From NCBI GenBank assembly GCA_029541985.1, contig CP095414.1:2763001-2827000 (forward strand): 64,000 nucleotides of DNA, in the 5' to 3' direction. Positions 1-10,021 of the stretch are shown piece by piece. A model generated the notes under the pieces. That model did not search any database and was not told where the DNA came from. It saw only the letters and a program-made list of their open reading frames with translations. Every line of letters starts with the position of its first letter. Position 1 is the stretch's first letter. The position numbers and the translations under genes were made by a program. The DNA comes from Bacteroidales bacterium F22. Its GTDB lineage: Bacteria; Bacteroidota; Bacteroidia; Bacteroidales; Bacteroidaceae.

Positions 1-1
1 T

Positions 2-2407
2 GCATCTATTGCTACTGAAGCAAAGGTAGTAAACCGTTTGGCACAACAAGGAATCAAGAAAGACGACCTTACTCGTGATGCTTTCTTGAAACATGCTTGG
101 GATTGGACAGACGAACATGGTGGCATCATTCTCAAACAACTTCGTAAGCTTGGTGCTTCATGTGATTGGGACCGCACCGCATTTACTATGGATGAAGTTC
201 GTAGCGAGAGTGTACGTAAAGTATTTGTAGACTTATATAATAAAGGACTAATCTATCGCGGGGTTCGTATGGTGAATTGGGATCCATCAGCGTTGACTGC
301 TCTTTCTGATGAAGAGGTGATTCATAAAGAAGAACATGGCAAATTGTATTATCTCCGTTACAAAGTAGAAGGGGAAGATACTTATGCTGTGGTAGCGACT
401 ACACGTCCTGAAACAATCATGGGAGATACGGCGATGTGTATCAACCCCGAAGACCCTAAGAACCATCATCTCAAAGGTAAAAAGGTAATCGTACCGTTAG
501 TCGGTCGCGTGATTCCTATTATTGAAGATAGCTATGTAGATATCGAATTTGGTACAGGTTGTCTGAAAGTGACTCCAGCTCATGATATTCATGACCATAT
601 GTTGGGTGAGAAATATAATCTTCCTACTATAGATATCTTCAATGATAACGGAACGATCTCTGAGCGAGCTGGATTATATGTGGGCATGGACCGTTTTGAT
701 GTCCGTGAACAAATAGTAAAAGATCTCGATGAGGCTGGACTATTAGAGAAGGTTGAAAATTATACTAATAAGGTAGGCTATAGTGAGCGCACAAATGTAG
801 TCATCGAACCTAAATTGTCTATGCAGTGGTTCTTAAAAATGGACGGACTTGCCAAGACAGCACTTACTCCTGTGATGGAAGATGAGATTAAATTTGTTCC
901 TGCTAAATACAAAAACACGTATCGCCATTGGATGGAAAACATCAAAGATTGGTGTATTAGCCGTCAATTGTGGTGGGGGCATCGTATTCCTGCTTATTTC
1001 TTACCTGAAGGAGGCGTTGTCGTAGCAGAAACTACTGAAGAGGCTCTAGCTATGGCGAAAGCACAAACAGGAAATGAACAATTAACGATTGCTGACTTGC
1101 ATCAAGACGACGATTGTCTTGATACTTGGTTCTCTTCATGGTTATGGCCTATCAGTTTGTTCGATGGTATCTGCCATCCAGGAAATGAAGAAATCAACTA
1201 TTATTATCCTACTTCTGACTTGGTTACAGGTCCTGATATTATTTTCTTCTGGGTAGCTCGTATGATTATGGCGGGATATCAGTATGAAGGAAAGATGCCA
1301 TTTAAAAATGTCTACTTCACTGGTATCGTGAGAGATGGTGAAGGGCGTAAGATGTCCAAATCTCTTGGTAATTCGCCAGACCCATTGAAATTGATTGAGA
1401 AATATGGTGCTGATGGAGTACGTATGGGGATGATGCTTTGTGCTCCTGCTGGCAATGATATCTTATTCGATGAGACCCTTTGCGAACAAGGTCGTAACTT
1501 CAACAATAAGATATGGAATGCCTTTCGTTTGGTTAAGGGATGGGAAGTAGATGCTTCTATCCAGATGCCAGAAAGTGCTCGCCTAGCTACTGATTGGTTT
1601 GATGCTAAATTGCAAGCTACAGCGGTGGAACTAGATGACTTGTATAGTAAATATCGTCTTTCTGAGGCTTTGATGCTAGTCTATAGACTCTTCTGGGATG
1701 AATTTTCTGGATGGCTACTTGAATTGGTTAAGCCGGCTTACGGTCAACCAATAGACCAAGCTACATATAATAAGGTATTGGGCTATTTTGACCAATTACT
1801 CGTCATGCTTCATCCTTTTATTCCTTTTATTTCAGAAGAATTGTGGCATAATCTTCAGCCACGTGAGGAGGGAGAAACAATCATGTTTAAACCGATTCCT
1901 GCTGGACATATCGAAGAGCAAGTGATGACGACGCTAACGACTGAATTTGAATCTATCAAGGAGGTCATCGCTGGGGTACGTACTATCCGCTTACAGAAAA
2001 ATATCGCACAGAAAAATGAATTGGAATTGGATGTAGTGAGCAATGATATGCTTGACCTTATCACTCGATATGAGTCGGTATTGATCAAGATATGTAATCT
2101 TAGTGAGGTGAAGGCAACGAATGGAACTAAGGAAGATACCGCTCAATCATTCATGGTTGGAACGACAGAATTTGCTGTTCCTCTTGGACAATTGATTGAT
2201 GTCGATGCTGAGATCGCACGTATGAAAAAAGAATTGAAACAGAAACAGGGTTTCTTGACCGGTGTGATGAAGAAATTGGGTAACGAAAGATTCGTAGCCA
2301 ATGCTCCTGAACAAGTCATTGCTTTGGAACGTAAGAAACAAGCCGATGCTGAATCAATCATTGCTTCTTTAGAGGAGAGTATTGCTAAACTTAGTGCTTC
2401 GAAATAA
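2..2407 (+). CDS. valS: valyl-tRNA synthetase, 5' end outside window
   Basis: Class I aminoacyl-tRNA synthetase that charges tRNA-Val in the cytoplasm and hydrolyses mischarged Thr-tRNA. The frame is open from base 2, so the Rossmann N-terminus with the HIGH motif lies outside the window. Visible parts are the editing domain ([12 protein letters not shown] near base 400, then a conserved VTPAHD stretch), the KMSKS loop at 1349-1363, the anticodon-binding helical region, and the C-terminal coiled coil (charged heptads near 2200-2390) typical of ValRS. The TTG near base 38 is internal, not a start. Ends with TAA; no clear terminator follows. Confidence 0.96.
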   Translation, partial: ASIATEAKVVNRLAQQGIKKDDLTRDAFLKHAWDWTDEHGGIILKQLRKLGASCDWDRTAFTMDEVRSESVRKVFVDLYNKGLIYRGVRMVNWDPSALTALSDEEVIHKEEHGKLYYLRYKVEGEDTYAVVATTRPETIMGDTAMCINPEDPKNHHLKGKKVIVPLVGRVIPIIEDSYVDIEFGTGCLKVTPAHDIHDHMLGEKYNLPTIDIFNDNGTISERAGLYVGMDRFDVREQIVKDLDEAGLLEKVENYTNKVGYSERTNVVIEPKLSMQWFLKMDGLAKTALTPVMEDEIKFVPAKYKNTYRHWMENIKDWCISRQLWWGHRIPAYFLPEGGVVVAETTEEALAMAKAQTGNEQLTIADLHQDDDCLDTWFSSWLWPISLFDGICHPGNEEINYYYPTSDLVTGPDIIFFWVARMIMAGYQYEGKMPFKNVYFTGIVRDGEGRKMSKSLGNSPDPLKLIEKYGADGVRMGMMLCAPAGNDILFDETLCEQGRNFNNKIWNAFRLVKGWEVDASIQMPESARLATDWFDAKLQATAVELDDLYSKYRLSEALMLVYRLFWDEFSGWLLELVKPAYGQPIDQATYNKVLGYFDQLLVMLHPFIPFISEELWHNLQPREEGETIMFKPIPAGHIEEQVMTTLTTEFESIKEVIAGVRTIRLQKNIAQKNELELDVVSNDMLDLITRYESVLIKICNLSEVKATNGTKEDTAQSFMVGTTEFAVPLGQLIDVDAEIARMKKELKQKQGFLTGVMKKLGNERFVANAPEQVIALERKKQADAESIIASLEESIAKLSASK

Positions 2408-2475
2408 ACATTTATTGCATATATCGTACTAATTTGATTTTAATTAGTATATTTATGCCAAATAATCTGTTTATT

Positions 2476-3711
2476 ATGAAACGTAGCACCTTCTTTTCCT
2501 TCTTTCTCGCTTTGGCAGTCTTGGGTTCGGTATCCAAACTTTATGCGGCGGATTTCGATACGGCTTATGTGAGTAAGCCGTTTGTAAAAACGGCTATAAA
2601 GTTTTTACCTAATGAATACAAGGGTGTCTGGCGTGGAGAGGATGGGCTTATCCGTATTGCAAATGGGCGCATCATTTTGAAAAAGGTACATATTCCAAAA
2701 TTCAAAAGAGATGTCCGAGTAAGTGCTACTGTTCGACTTACTTCAGCGGGTGACCCTTGGGACAAGTCTGGTTCTTGCTTCGTCATTCCTGCCTCTTCTG
2801 ATATAAATATGCTTAGCGTAGCTATGGAAGAGAAGGAATATCTTCCCGTAGACAGTACTAAATATGGTCATCTGGTAGGAGCTGTTCTTACTAAAGAATA
2901 TCAACCTGCCATAGAAATCATGCGCTTTATGACACCCTTTGGGGTGGGACACTTCAGTCGGAATGATAGTATCGGGCATTTACGTATGCCTGTATATATC
3001 GATGGCTGGGCTCCTTATGTTGAGTGGCAAGATGATGTCACTCAACTGTATAGCGCTCTGACTGGTGACGTGTATGTCGGCATGTATGTGGACACATGGA
3101 CTGCTAAACGGTACGAGGCTTCGCTAACGATTACGGTACGTGAAAGTCAATTGCGCCGTGATAAATGTCCTCAAAGACATGTCATTCCGTTATTAAATAC
3201 CGTTCCTTACTATAAGCAAACTTATCCTACAATATTTGCTTCTCACGGTTTGGATATCTCATTTGACTTACCTAAAAAGAGTCGTCATGCCATGCTATAT
3301 TATATTGTCACTGGACATGGTGGACACAATGGAGGCGATGAATTTACCCAACAAGAAAATCGCTTAAGTATAGATGGACGATTAGTGTTGAACTATACGC
3401 CTTGGCGTACAGACTGTGCACAGTTTCGTCGCTTCAATCCTACTTCAGGAGTTTGGCTTCAGAAGCGAATGGCTAATTATATCACAGAGAATGGAAAACG
3501 AGGACATAAAGAAATCGAAGAGACGATTGCTTCTTCAGACCTATCTCGTTCCAATTGGTGTCCTGGAAGTATGGTTGCCCCATATCGTTTACCATTAGAT
3601 TTAACTCCAGGGACACATCATCTCACAGTAGACATACCTCATGCCCAACCCGCTGAGGGAGATAAGATGAATCATTGGCTTGTATCCGCCTATATTGTTT
3701 TCGAAAAATAA
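2476..3711 (+). CDS. PNGase F-like peptide-N-glycosidase, secreted
   Basis: Predicted peptide-N4-(N-acetyl-beta-glucosaminyl)asparagine amidase, which strips N-glycans from glycoproteins. The chosen ATG gives a clear signal peptide (MKRSTFFSFFLALAVLGSVS, cleavage near LYA-AD), better than in-frame upstream starts. Landmarks shared with Elizabethkingia PNGase F (recalled, not aligned by tool) are DPWDKSG with D96 at the place of catalytic D60; a MRFMTPFGVG stretch like RFITPYWVG; VDTWTAKR with D206 at the place of E118; GGDEF with E289 at the place of E206; and NWCPGSMVAPYR near the C-terminus. An insertion of about 50 residues separates the first two landmarks. Three bases separate it from the sensor kinase gene, so the two are probably cotranscribed. 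Confidence 0.8.
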   Translation: MKRSTFFSFFLALAVLGSVSKLYAADFDTAYVSKPFVKTAIKFLPNEYKGVWRGEDGLIRIANGRIILKKVHIPKFKRDVRVSATVRLTSAGDPWDKSGSCFVIPASSDINMLSVAMEEKEYLPVDSTKYGHLVGAVLTKEYQPAIEIMRFMTPFGVGHFSRNDSIGHLRMPVYIDGWAPYVEWQDDVTQLYSALTGDVYVGMYVDTWTAKRYEASLTITVRESQLRRDKCPQRHVIPLLNTVPYYKQTYPTIFASHGLDISFDLPKKSRHAMLYYIVTGHGGHNGGDEFTQQENRLSIDGRLVLNYTPWRTDCAQFRRFNPTSGVWLQKRMANYITENGKRGHKEIEETIASSDLSRSNWCPGSMVAPYRLPLDLTPGTHHLTVDIPHAQPAEGDKMNHWLVSAYIVFEK

Positions 3712-3714
3712 GAA

Positions 3715-4908
3715 ATGATGATATATATTGTAACCCTAATCAGTTTTTGTCTTGGTTTGATCATCATGTGGTTGTTTGTCAGGAAACGATATGATAATAG
3801 TTCGAGTGAACCTATGCTTGAGAAGCAGTTGACTGTTGCTTTGAAAGCGGGACATACTTCTGTGTGGGGATTAGATCTAGATAAGCAAGAGATTTATAAT
3901 ATCAAAGGACATATATTGGAGAGCCCAAGGATGCCCTTAGAGAAGGTGAAGCCGCTCTTTTACTCGGATGATGACCTCCAACGGTTCATGCAAGCCATAG
4001 ACGATGTTGTGTCTGAGAAGGTAGATGTAGCAGAGATAACTGTTCGTTACAAATCATATGTCACTGGAAACTATGAGTATATACGCAAGTTCATTACGGC
4101 TCAAAAGAATAAACAGGGTAAAGTAGTCAGCTTAGTCGGTACGCACAAGACGATTACGCATGAGGTGGAGATTAGGAAGAAACTAGAAGAAGCCAAGTTG
4201 AAAGCCGAAGAATCGGAACAGTTCAAGATGCTTTTCTTGGCGAGTATGAGTCATGAGATTCGAACTCCTCTCAATGCTATTACTGGTTTTTCAAATCTTC
4301 TTCATGAAGTAGACGATCCTGAAGAAAGAAATGCTTATCTCGAAATCATCAATACCAATTCAGATCTTTTGCTGACGCTTGTCAATGATATTTTAGATTT
4401 ATCTAAAATAGAAAATGGAGATATACAGATTTATGCGCAGAAAGTAGATTTGGTGCAAGATATGAGGAACTTCGAACGAATCGCAAAAAATCTAGCGCGC
4501 AATAAGAAGCGGTGTCTGCATATTGATGTCAAACATCCATATCAAAAGCTAGTGGTAAGAATCGATAAAGAGAAATATCATCGTGTATTGTACAATTTCT
4601 TAACCAATGCAGTGAAATATACCCATGAGCAAGGGACGATAGAAATCCAATATGAGTATAGAGATGGACGGATTCATTTTTCAGTTAGAGATAACGGTAT
4701 CGGTATCCCTGATAACAAAAAGAATCGTGTCTTCTCTCGTTTCGAGAAATTAGACCACTTTGCTCAAGGTACTGGACTGGGACTATCATTATGCAAAAGT
4801 CTAATCCACAATCTAGGAGGAGATATTGGTTTTGAATCTGAAGAAGGTAAAGGATCTACCTTCTGGGCCGAGATAAATACAGAATGCTTTGCCTTGGCCG
4901 AAGCCTAA
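3715..4908 (+). CDS. orphan membrane sensor histidine kinase
   Basis: Two-component sensor kinase. An N-terminal membrane segment (about residues 3-21) is followed by a short PAS-like sensing region, a coiled linker, the HisKA dimerisation helix (SMSHEIRTPLN, phospho-accepting H180) and a HATPase_c domain with N box (NFLTNAVKYTH), G1 (DNGIGIP) and G2 (GTGLGLSLCKSL). It has no receiver domain or periplasmic sensor, and no response regulator lies nearby, so its partner is elsewhere. It starts 3 bp after the PNGase F-like gene. It converges with the helicase gene, with only 10 bp between the stop codons. Confidence 0.9.
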   Translation: MMIYIVTLISFCLGLIIMWLFVRKRYDNSSSEPMLEKQLTVALKAGHTSVWGLDLDKQEIYNIKGHILESPRMPLEKVKPLFYSDDDLQRFMQAIDDVVSEKVDVAEITVRYKSYVTGNYEYIRKFITAQKNKQGKVVSLVGTHKTITHEVEIRKKLEEAKLKAEESEQFKMLFLASMSHEIRTPLNAITGFSNLLHEVDDPEERNAYLEIINTNSDLLLTLVNDILDLSKIENGDIQIYAQKVDLVQDMRNFERIAKNLARNKKRCLHIDVKHPYQKLVVRIDKEKYHRVLYNFLTNAVKYTHEQGTIEIQYEYRDGRIHFSVRDNGIGIPDNKKNRVFSRFEKLDHFAQGTGLGLSLCKSLIHNLGGDIGFESEEGKGSTFWAEINTECFALAEA

Positions 4909-4918
4909 TATCAAATCG

Positions 4919-6337
4919 TTATTCGACCCCATCAGAGGGATAATTCACCAAATATAACTTGTCAGTAGCTCGTGTCATAGCAGTATAAAGCCATCTGAAT
5001 CCTTCTTCATTTCTCATCTTATCAGGTAGAAAAGCACCGTCCAAAAAGACTGTGTGCCACTGTCCACCTTGTGACTTATGACAAGTGATGGCATAGGCAT
5101 ATTTTACTTGTAGCGCATTGTAGTACCTATCTTTCTTGATGGCTTGTACGCGTTCTCGCTTTACGCTGATATCTTCATAATCTGCCAACACCGAGGTAAA
5201 AAGCTGTTCATTCTCTTCTCGCGATAACGTGGGCGTTTCTGTCCTGAGTGTATTTAATAGAATCATCGTTTCCATTTCCATGTCGGGATGTTCGGGAAAT
5301 TTCAATTCTACATAAGCAAAGTCAAATCCATGAAGTTCGGTCTGGTGTTGTACTCGTTTCACTTCAGCCATCTCACCGTTAGCTAAGAACCCATTCTGAT
5401 TGTTTTGTTCTGCCCAATAGTAGTTGTTTTTTGCGATCATCAACCAATCTCCACGTTCCAGTTCTTCTTCTCGGTCAAGAATGCGTGCACGGACACCCTG
5501 ATTATATAGGTTTGCACGTTTATTAGATCTCGTAATGATAATAGTCTCTTCGATACCCCATTGGTAATAGGCATTATCTAAAGATTCCAAGAGGTCTTCT
5601 CCACTGACTACCTCAATATCTGGGAATCTCGAAGCAGCTATCTTTGGGAGCAAATCACAAGAGTCTGCTGCCATCGCTTGACGGAGTAGGGTCGCCTGAT
5701 AGAGGATGCCACTGTCTTCTGCCTGACGAACGACTTGAGTCATCTCAATCTCAGTAACATCAAGTCCATAGGACTTCAATTGATTAGCATCGAGAGCCAT
5801 ACTATTTACAGACCCCACTGGAGGTAACTGTCCTTGATCACCAATCAGCATCAGCTTGCAATGACTTCCCTTATAGACATACTTTATTAAGTCGTCAAGT
5901 AGGGAGCCGCTTCCAAATTGGTTATTAGAATTGCTATGATGCCCTATCATAGATGCCTCATCGACAATAAACAAGGTATTGGTATGCTTATTCTCATTGA
6001 GTTTGAAATGACTTTCCAAATCACCATAGGTCTCTTGTCTATAGATCTTACGGTGGATAGTCATGGCTAACGTATTTGCATAGGTACTAAATACTCTTGC
6101 AGCCCTACCGGTAGGGGCTAGTAGAACGACTTTCATCTGGTTTGCAAGCATCATTTGTACGAGTGCTGAGACCACGGTAGTTTTACCTGTTCCGGCATAT
6201 CCTTTGAGTAGGAAGAGTGCTTCAGAACTGGGTGATTGTAGGAACTGAGCTATTTTGTGTACCGTTAATTCTTGTTCGGAAGTAGGGTTAAATGTAAAAA
6301 AGGCTTTAATTTCTGCCTCTGTAGATTTTTTTATCAT
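4919..6337 (-). CDS. RecD-like superfamily 1 DNA helicase / AAA ATPase
   Basis: Superfamily 1B helicase of the RecD2/Dda type, ATP-dependent and presumably acting in DNA repair or replication. Visible motifs are Walker A GYAGTGKT (residues 46-53), Walker B FIVDEASM, motif III LIGDQGQLPPVGS, and the UvrD_C_2 region with AITCHKSQGGQW and LYTAMTRATDKLYLV. At 472 residues it is shorter than RecD proteins and lacks the N-terminal domain of RecD2, matching the short RecD-like helicases common in Bacteroidetes. It is divergent from the small membrane protein gene at 6434. Confidence 0.88.
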   Translation of the reverse strand: MIKKSTEAEIKAFFTFNPTSEQELTVHKIAQFLQSPSSEALFLLKGYAGTGKTTVVSALVQMMLANQMKVVLLAPTGRAARVFSTYANTLAMTIHRKIYRQETYGDLESHFKLNENKHTNTLFIVDEASMIGHHSNSNNQFGSGSLLDDLIKYVYKGSHCKLMLIGDQGQLPPVGSVNSMALDANQLKSYGLDVTEIEMTQVVRQAEDSGILYQATLLRQAMAADSCDLLPKIAASRFPDIEVVSGEDLLESLDNAYYQWGIEETIIITRSNKRANLYNQGVRARILDREEELERGDWLMIAKNNYYWAEQNNQNGFLANGEMAEVKRVQHQTELHGFDFAYVELKFPEHPDMEMETMILLNTLRTETPTLSREENEQLFTSVLADYEDISVKRERVQAIKKDRYYNALQVKYAYAITCHKSQGGQWHTVFLDGAFLPDKMRNEEGFRWLYTAMTRATDKLYLVNYPSDGVE

Positions 6338-6388
6338 TTTAATTGTAATAAAAATGGGGGATTACTAGTTCCTTCAAGGAATTTATTT

Positions 6389-6396
6389 TATTTTTG
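6389..6396 (+). promoter_or_regulatory. -7 box TATTTTTG upstream of the 6434 operon
   Basis: TATTTTTG fits the Bacteroidetes TAnnTTTG -7 element and lies 38 bp before the ATG at 6434. No good TTTG -33 box is visible at the expected spacing. Confidence 0.5.
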
Positions 6397-6433
6397 CGTT
6401 ACGAATGTAATCAATAAATGAAATATAATCAAC

Positions 6434-7123
6434 ATGAAAACTGTAATTAACATCGTTTTGGCTCTTGTGGCTTGTGCTTTAGTTTATATTTGCTATGCAA
6501 GTATTATGGGACCAATCAATTTTGAAAAGGGTAAGAAGATTCGTGACCGCGAAGTTATTGCGCGTCTAATCGACATCCGTAAAGCTCAGCTTGAATATCG
6601 TTCACAACATGAACAAAGATATACAGCTAGCTTTGATACTTTGATTGATTTTGTCAAAACAGCAAAGATTCCTTTTGTCTTGAAAGAAGGTGTACTTTCA
6701 GATGACCAATTAGAGGATGGACTTACTGAGCGTAAGGCAATGAGTATTATCAACAAGGCTAAGAAGACAGGTAACTACAGATTAGTTAAGAAAAACGGTC
6801 TAGAGAACTTCAAACGTGATACGCTTTGGGTTGCTGTCTTGGATACTATTTATCCTAAGAACTTTGATGCTGATTCTCTTCGTTACGTTCCATTTACTAA
6901 TGGTGCAGAACAATTTGAGTTGAAAACTCGTGAAGATTCAACTAAGTCAGGTATGCCATTGTACTTGTTCGAAGCAAAAGTACCTTACAAAGTATATCTT
7001 AAAGGGTTGAACCACCAAGAGATCGTAAACATTATCGACCTTCAAGAGAAATTAGGTAAATATCCTGGTTTGATGGTTGGTTCTATCGAATCTCCTAACA
7101 ACAACTCTGGTAACTGGGAGTAA
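6434..7123 (+). CDS. conserved hypothetical protein with N-terminal membrane anchor
   Basis: Function not recognised. One hydrophobic helix at residues 4-24 is followed by a charged, mainly helical, presumably periplasmic region of about 200 residues, with no cysteines or known catalytic motif after the anchor. The layout resembles pilin-like or cell-envelope assembly proteins, but no prepilin cleavage motif is seen. It heads a tight cluster with a DUF3822 gene (3 bp downstream) and rsmD. The promoter-like TATTTTTG upstream supports this ATG. Confidence 0.75.
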   Translation: MKTVINIVLALVACALVYICYASIMGPINFEKGKKIRDREVIARLIDIRKAQLEYRSQHEQRYTASFDTLIDFVKTAKIPFVLKEGVLSDDQLEDGLTERKAMSIINKAKKTGNYRLVKKNGLENFKRDTLWVAVLDTIYPKNFDADSLRYVPFTNGAEQFELKTREDSTKSGMPLYLFEAKVPYKVYLKGLNHQEIVNIIDLQEKLGKYPGLMVGSIESPNNNSGNWE

Positions 7124-7126
7124 TCT

Positions 7127-7912
7127 ATGATTAAACTCGAAACAGATAAAAAATATAGAATGTCCATCCGTATTCATACGGATGGATTTTCTATATATAT
7201 ATACTTGCCCATAGAGAGTAGCAAGCCTATATACACTCAGCAATATGATGCCGAGGAGACGCTTAGCGTGACCGCTAATCTGAAGATGGCTTACGACCAA
7301 TTTACTTGGATGAGTCATCCTTTCGATCGGGTGTATGTCACGGTGGACCATGCCATGTGGACGCTTGTCCCATTGTCTTTGTTCAAACCTGAATATGCTG
7401 CAGATTTCTATTATCAGAACTTACCTCGACGCGCCAACGAAGAAGTACTTCATGATATCCTTCCGAGCAATGATTTAGTCGTCTTGTACGCTTTCGACCG
7501 TACGGCATTGGAACAGCTGAAACATTATTATGCCAAGACGTTGGTTTGCTATGCTCAATACACTCCTCTTTTGGTCCAACTGAACTTCGAAGGGAAGAAA
7601 ACCATAGGACGGAAATTGTTTGCCATGCAAGTGGAAGACCATTTACAATTGATTGCTATGGAAAGAGGAGAACTCCAACTAGTGAACCAGGTCTATGCGC
7701 CTGTGCCAGCTGATATGGGGTATTATATCTTCAATACATGGCGTATCTTGGGCTATGACCAGGAAGTGGATGAACTCGTATTGATTGGGCACAAACAAAT
7801 CGACGAAGTCCAGCAGTTATTGGACTTAATGAAACCCTATATAGCTCATGTAGGTGTGACGGCCAGTCCCTTTGAAGATTTAGATGCATTGATTCGTTGC
7901 GAATTGTTGTAA
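7127..7912 (+). CDS. DUF3822 family protein
   Basis: Member of DUF3822, a Bacteroidetes family of unknown role that is usually next to rsmD, as here. The sequence looks like an actin/ASKHA-type fold: 'MSIRIHTDGFSIYIY' near the N-terminus, a hydrophobic strand 'DRVYVTVDHAMWTLVP', and the C-terminal 'DELVLIGHKQ'. It is soluble, without a signal peptide. It starts 3 bp after the preceding stop. rsmD begins 51 bp downstream. Confidence 0.78.
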   Translation: MIKLETDKKYRMSIRIHTDGFSIYIYLPIESSKPIYTQQYDAEETLSVTANLKMAYDQFTWMSHPFDRVYVTVDHAMWTLVPLSLFKPEYAADFYYQNLPRRANEEVLHDILPSNDLVVLYAFDRTALEQLKHYYAKTLVCYAQYTPLLVQLNFEGKKTIGRKLFAMQVEDHLQLIAMERGELQLVNQVYAPVPADMGYYIFNTWRILGYDQEVDELVLIGHKQIDEVQQLLDLMKPYIAHVGVTASPFEDLDALIRCELL

Positions 7913-7963
7913 TCTGATTCTATTTCTAAATAAGAAAATCTATCAACTAAATATTTAAGTCCC

Positions 7964-8500
7964 ATGCGTGTAGTAAGTGGAAAATATAAACGACGTCGTT
8001 TTGATGTCCCAAAAGGTTTCAAAGCCCGTCCAACAACAGATTTTGCCAAAGAAAATTTATTTAATGTGTTGATGGGATATTTTGATTTTGAAGAGGAGGC
8101 ACCTCAGGCTCTAGACTTGTTTTCAGGTACGGGGGGCATTGCCATCGAGTTAGTCTCACGAGGTTGTAGTCAGGTTGTCAGTGTGGAGAAAGATCGCAAA
8201 CATTTTGCGTTCATCCAGCAGTTGATGACCAAACTAGATGCTCAAGAGTGTATTCCTATTTGTGGGGATGTCTTCAAATATGTCGATAGATGTAAGCAAT
8301 CTTTTGACTTTATCTTTGCTGACCCTCCTTATGCCCTTCCTCAACTAGGAGAGATTCCTGACTTGATATTTGCTAAGAATATCCTTAGTGAAGGTGGACT
8401 CTTTGTCTTGGAACATGGTAAAGACCATCAGTTTACTGACCATCCACACTTCCTAGAACAGCGACAATACGGGAGTGTTCATTTTTCTTTCTTCAGATGA
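7964..8500 (+). CDS. rsmD: 16S rRNA (guanine(966)-N(2))-methyltransferase
   Basis: SAM-dependent methyltransferase that modifies G966 of 16S rRNA in the small subunit. It begins MRVVSGKYKRR as is usual for the family, has the SAM-binding motif ALDLFSGTGGIAIEL (motif I) and the catalytic ADPPYA (N2-guanine type NPPY-like motif IV). Its 178 residues match the family length. Third gene of the cluster starting at 6434. It converges with the cardiolipin synthase gene; no clear terminator hairpin is seen in the 53 bp between them. Confidence 0.93.
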   Translation: MRVVSGKYKRRRFDVPKGFKARPTTDFAKENLFNVLMGYFDFEEEAPQALDLFSGTGGIAIELVSRGCSQVVSVEKDRKHFAFIQQLMTKLDAQECIPICGDVFKYVDRCKQSFDFIFADPPYALPQLGEIPDLIFAKNILSEGGLFVLEHGKDHQFTDHPHFLEQRQYGSVHFSFFR

Positions 8501-8553
8501 TACCACATCGATGATGAATCACTGATTGCATCACTGCAAGCCGAACCATAGCA

Positions 8554-9987
8554 TTAGAGTAGCGGGGCAAATAGTCTCGCTATTCCTTGTAATAGGCGGT
8601 CTGTTTTACCTCGTTTTGTCCATTCTTCTAACGAGAGTTCCCGGCAATTTTTCTTGTCCTCTATGAAGATATCACGCATCTCCTTACTGACTTCTTGGTC
8701 ATAAATCATCGCATTGATTTCGAAATTGTGATCGAAACTCCGATGGTCAATATTCGCTGAACCGACCGTACACATCGTGTCATCTGATACGAGCATCTTG
8801 GCATGTAAGAATCCGGCTTGATAAAGGTATATCTTGACTCCTGCCTCTAGTAATTTCTCAAGAAAGAAGAAACTGCTCAATTGAGTGACTACGCTGTCTC
8901 CTTTTTCTGGAATCATCAGTTCCACAGTCGTTCCTGACAGAGCGGCCGTTTGCATGGCATTGATTATTTCATCACTTGGTATGAAATAGGGAGTCTGGAT
9001 ATAGATATAATCACTACTGAAAGTAATCATGCGCACCAGTCCTTGGTGAATCTCTTTCCAGTTGTATACGGGACTACTCGTGACCATCTGCATCAATACT
9101 TTTCCACCAATAATGGGTGTAGGAAAGTATTTCTTATCTGTCAAGATGGAGCGATCTACGAAGTACCAGTCTAGAAGAAATGAACTCTGTAATCCATGGG
9201 CTGCACTTCCCACGACACGGATATGTGTATCTCTCCAACTCTCAAATGGCGTACCATCTATATACCGTTGAGCTAAGTTCATGCCACCTATATATCCTAT
9301 CTGCCCATCTATAATAACTAATTTCCGATGATTTCTATAATTGATATGTGAAGTAAACTTGGGGAAGCGGACTTTTAAAAAAGCTCTTACCTCTATGCCT
9401 GCTGTGTACATGGGCTCATAGAAAGATTTGGGTACATTCCAACAACCTACATCATCGTAAATGACCCGAACTTCTACCCCTGCTTCTGCTTTTTTGATCA
9501 GTAAGTCACGTATCTCAAGTCCTACTGCATCATTGGCTATGATATAGTATTGGACATGGATATGTTCTTTGGCCTCAGATATGTCTTGGAGTAGCGCATC
9601 TAATTTTTGTTGACCTCTCGTAAATATCGTCACCCCATTATTTCCCAATGGAACGGATTGGTTGGTCTGAAAAAATAGACGAGTCCATGACCGATAGATG
9701 GGAGGGATGTCTTGTTCTGGATTATTATTTGCTATCAGCGTCTGGCGCTTAATCTTATTTGCTTGCCGCTTGGATATCATTCGTTCCTTTTGCGAATAAT
9801 GTCCTAGCAAATAATAAAGCACCACCCCTATGATAGGGACAAAGAGAATGACCATGAGCCATGCCCACGTTTTGATAGCTCCTTTATTGTCTAAGAGTAC
9901 AACGATGGTCGTCGATGTGACAAAGAGGATATATATCCATTTGGTCACAATCAATATGCTTTGTGGTATTTGTACTAATTCAAACAT
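8554..9987 (-). CDS. cls: cardiolipin synthase (PLD superfamily)
   Basis: Membrane phospholipase D-type cardiolipin synthase. Two N-terminal membrane helices (about residues 12-30 and 38-60) precede two HKD motifs: NHRKLVIIDG in the first half and LHAKMLVSDD with GSANIDHRSF in the second. Length 477 residues is standard for bacterial ClsA-like enzymes. It lies 34 bp downstream of ung on the same strand, so the two may be cotranscribed. Confidence 0.93.
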   Translation of the reverse strand: MFELVQIPQSILIVTKWIYILFVTSTTIVVLLDNKGAIKTWAWLMVILFVPIIGVVLYYLLGHYSQKERMISKRQANKIKRQTLIANNNPEQDIPPIYRSWTRLFFQTNQSVPLGNNGVTIFTRGQQKLDALLQDISEAKEHIHVQYYIIANDAVGLEIRDLLIKKAEAGVEVRVIYDDVGCWNVPKSFYEPMYTAGIEVRAFLKVRFPKFTSHINYRNHRKLVIIDGQIGYIGGMNLAQRYIDGTPFESWRDTHIRVVGSAAHGLQSSFLLDWYFVDRSILTDKKYFPTPIIGGKVLMQMVTSSPVYNWKEIHQGLVRMITFSSDYIYIQTPYFIPSDEIINAMQTAALSGTTVELMIPEKGDSVVTQLSSFFFLEKLLEAGVKIYLYQAGFLHAKMLVSDDTMCTVGSANIDHRSFDHNFEINAMIYDQEVSKEMRDIFIEDKKNCRELSLEEWTKRGKTDRLLQGIARLFAPLL

Positions 9988-10021
9988 TATCTTTGTTTTT
10001 AAAGGTTGAGTGCTGTCTCTC

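Noticed and set aside
2427-2449. inverted repeat TACTAATT / AATTAGTA after valS
   Set aside because: Only 8 AT pairs and no T-run; too weak for a terminator call.
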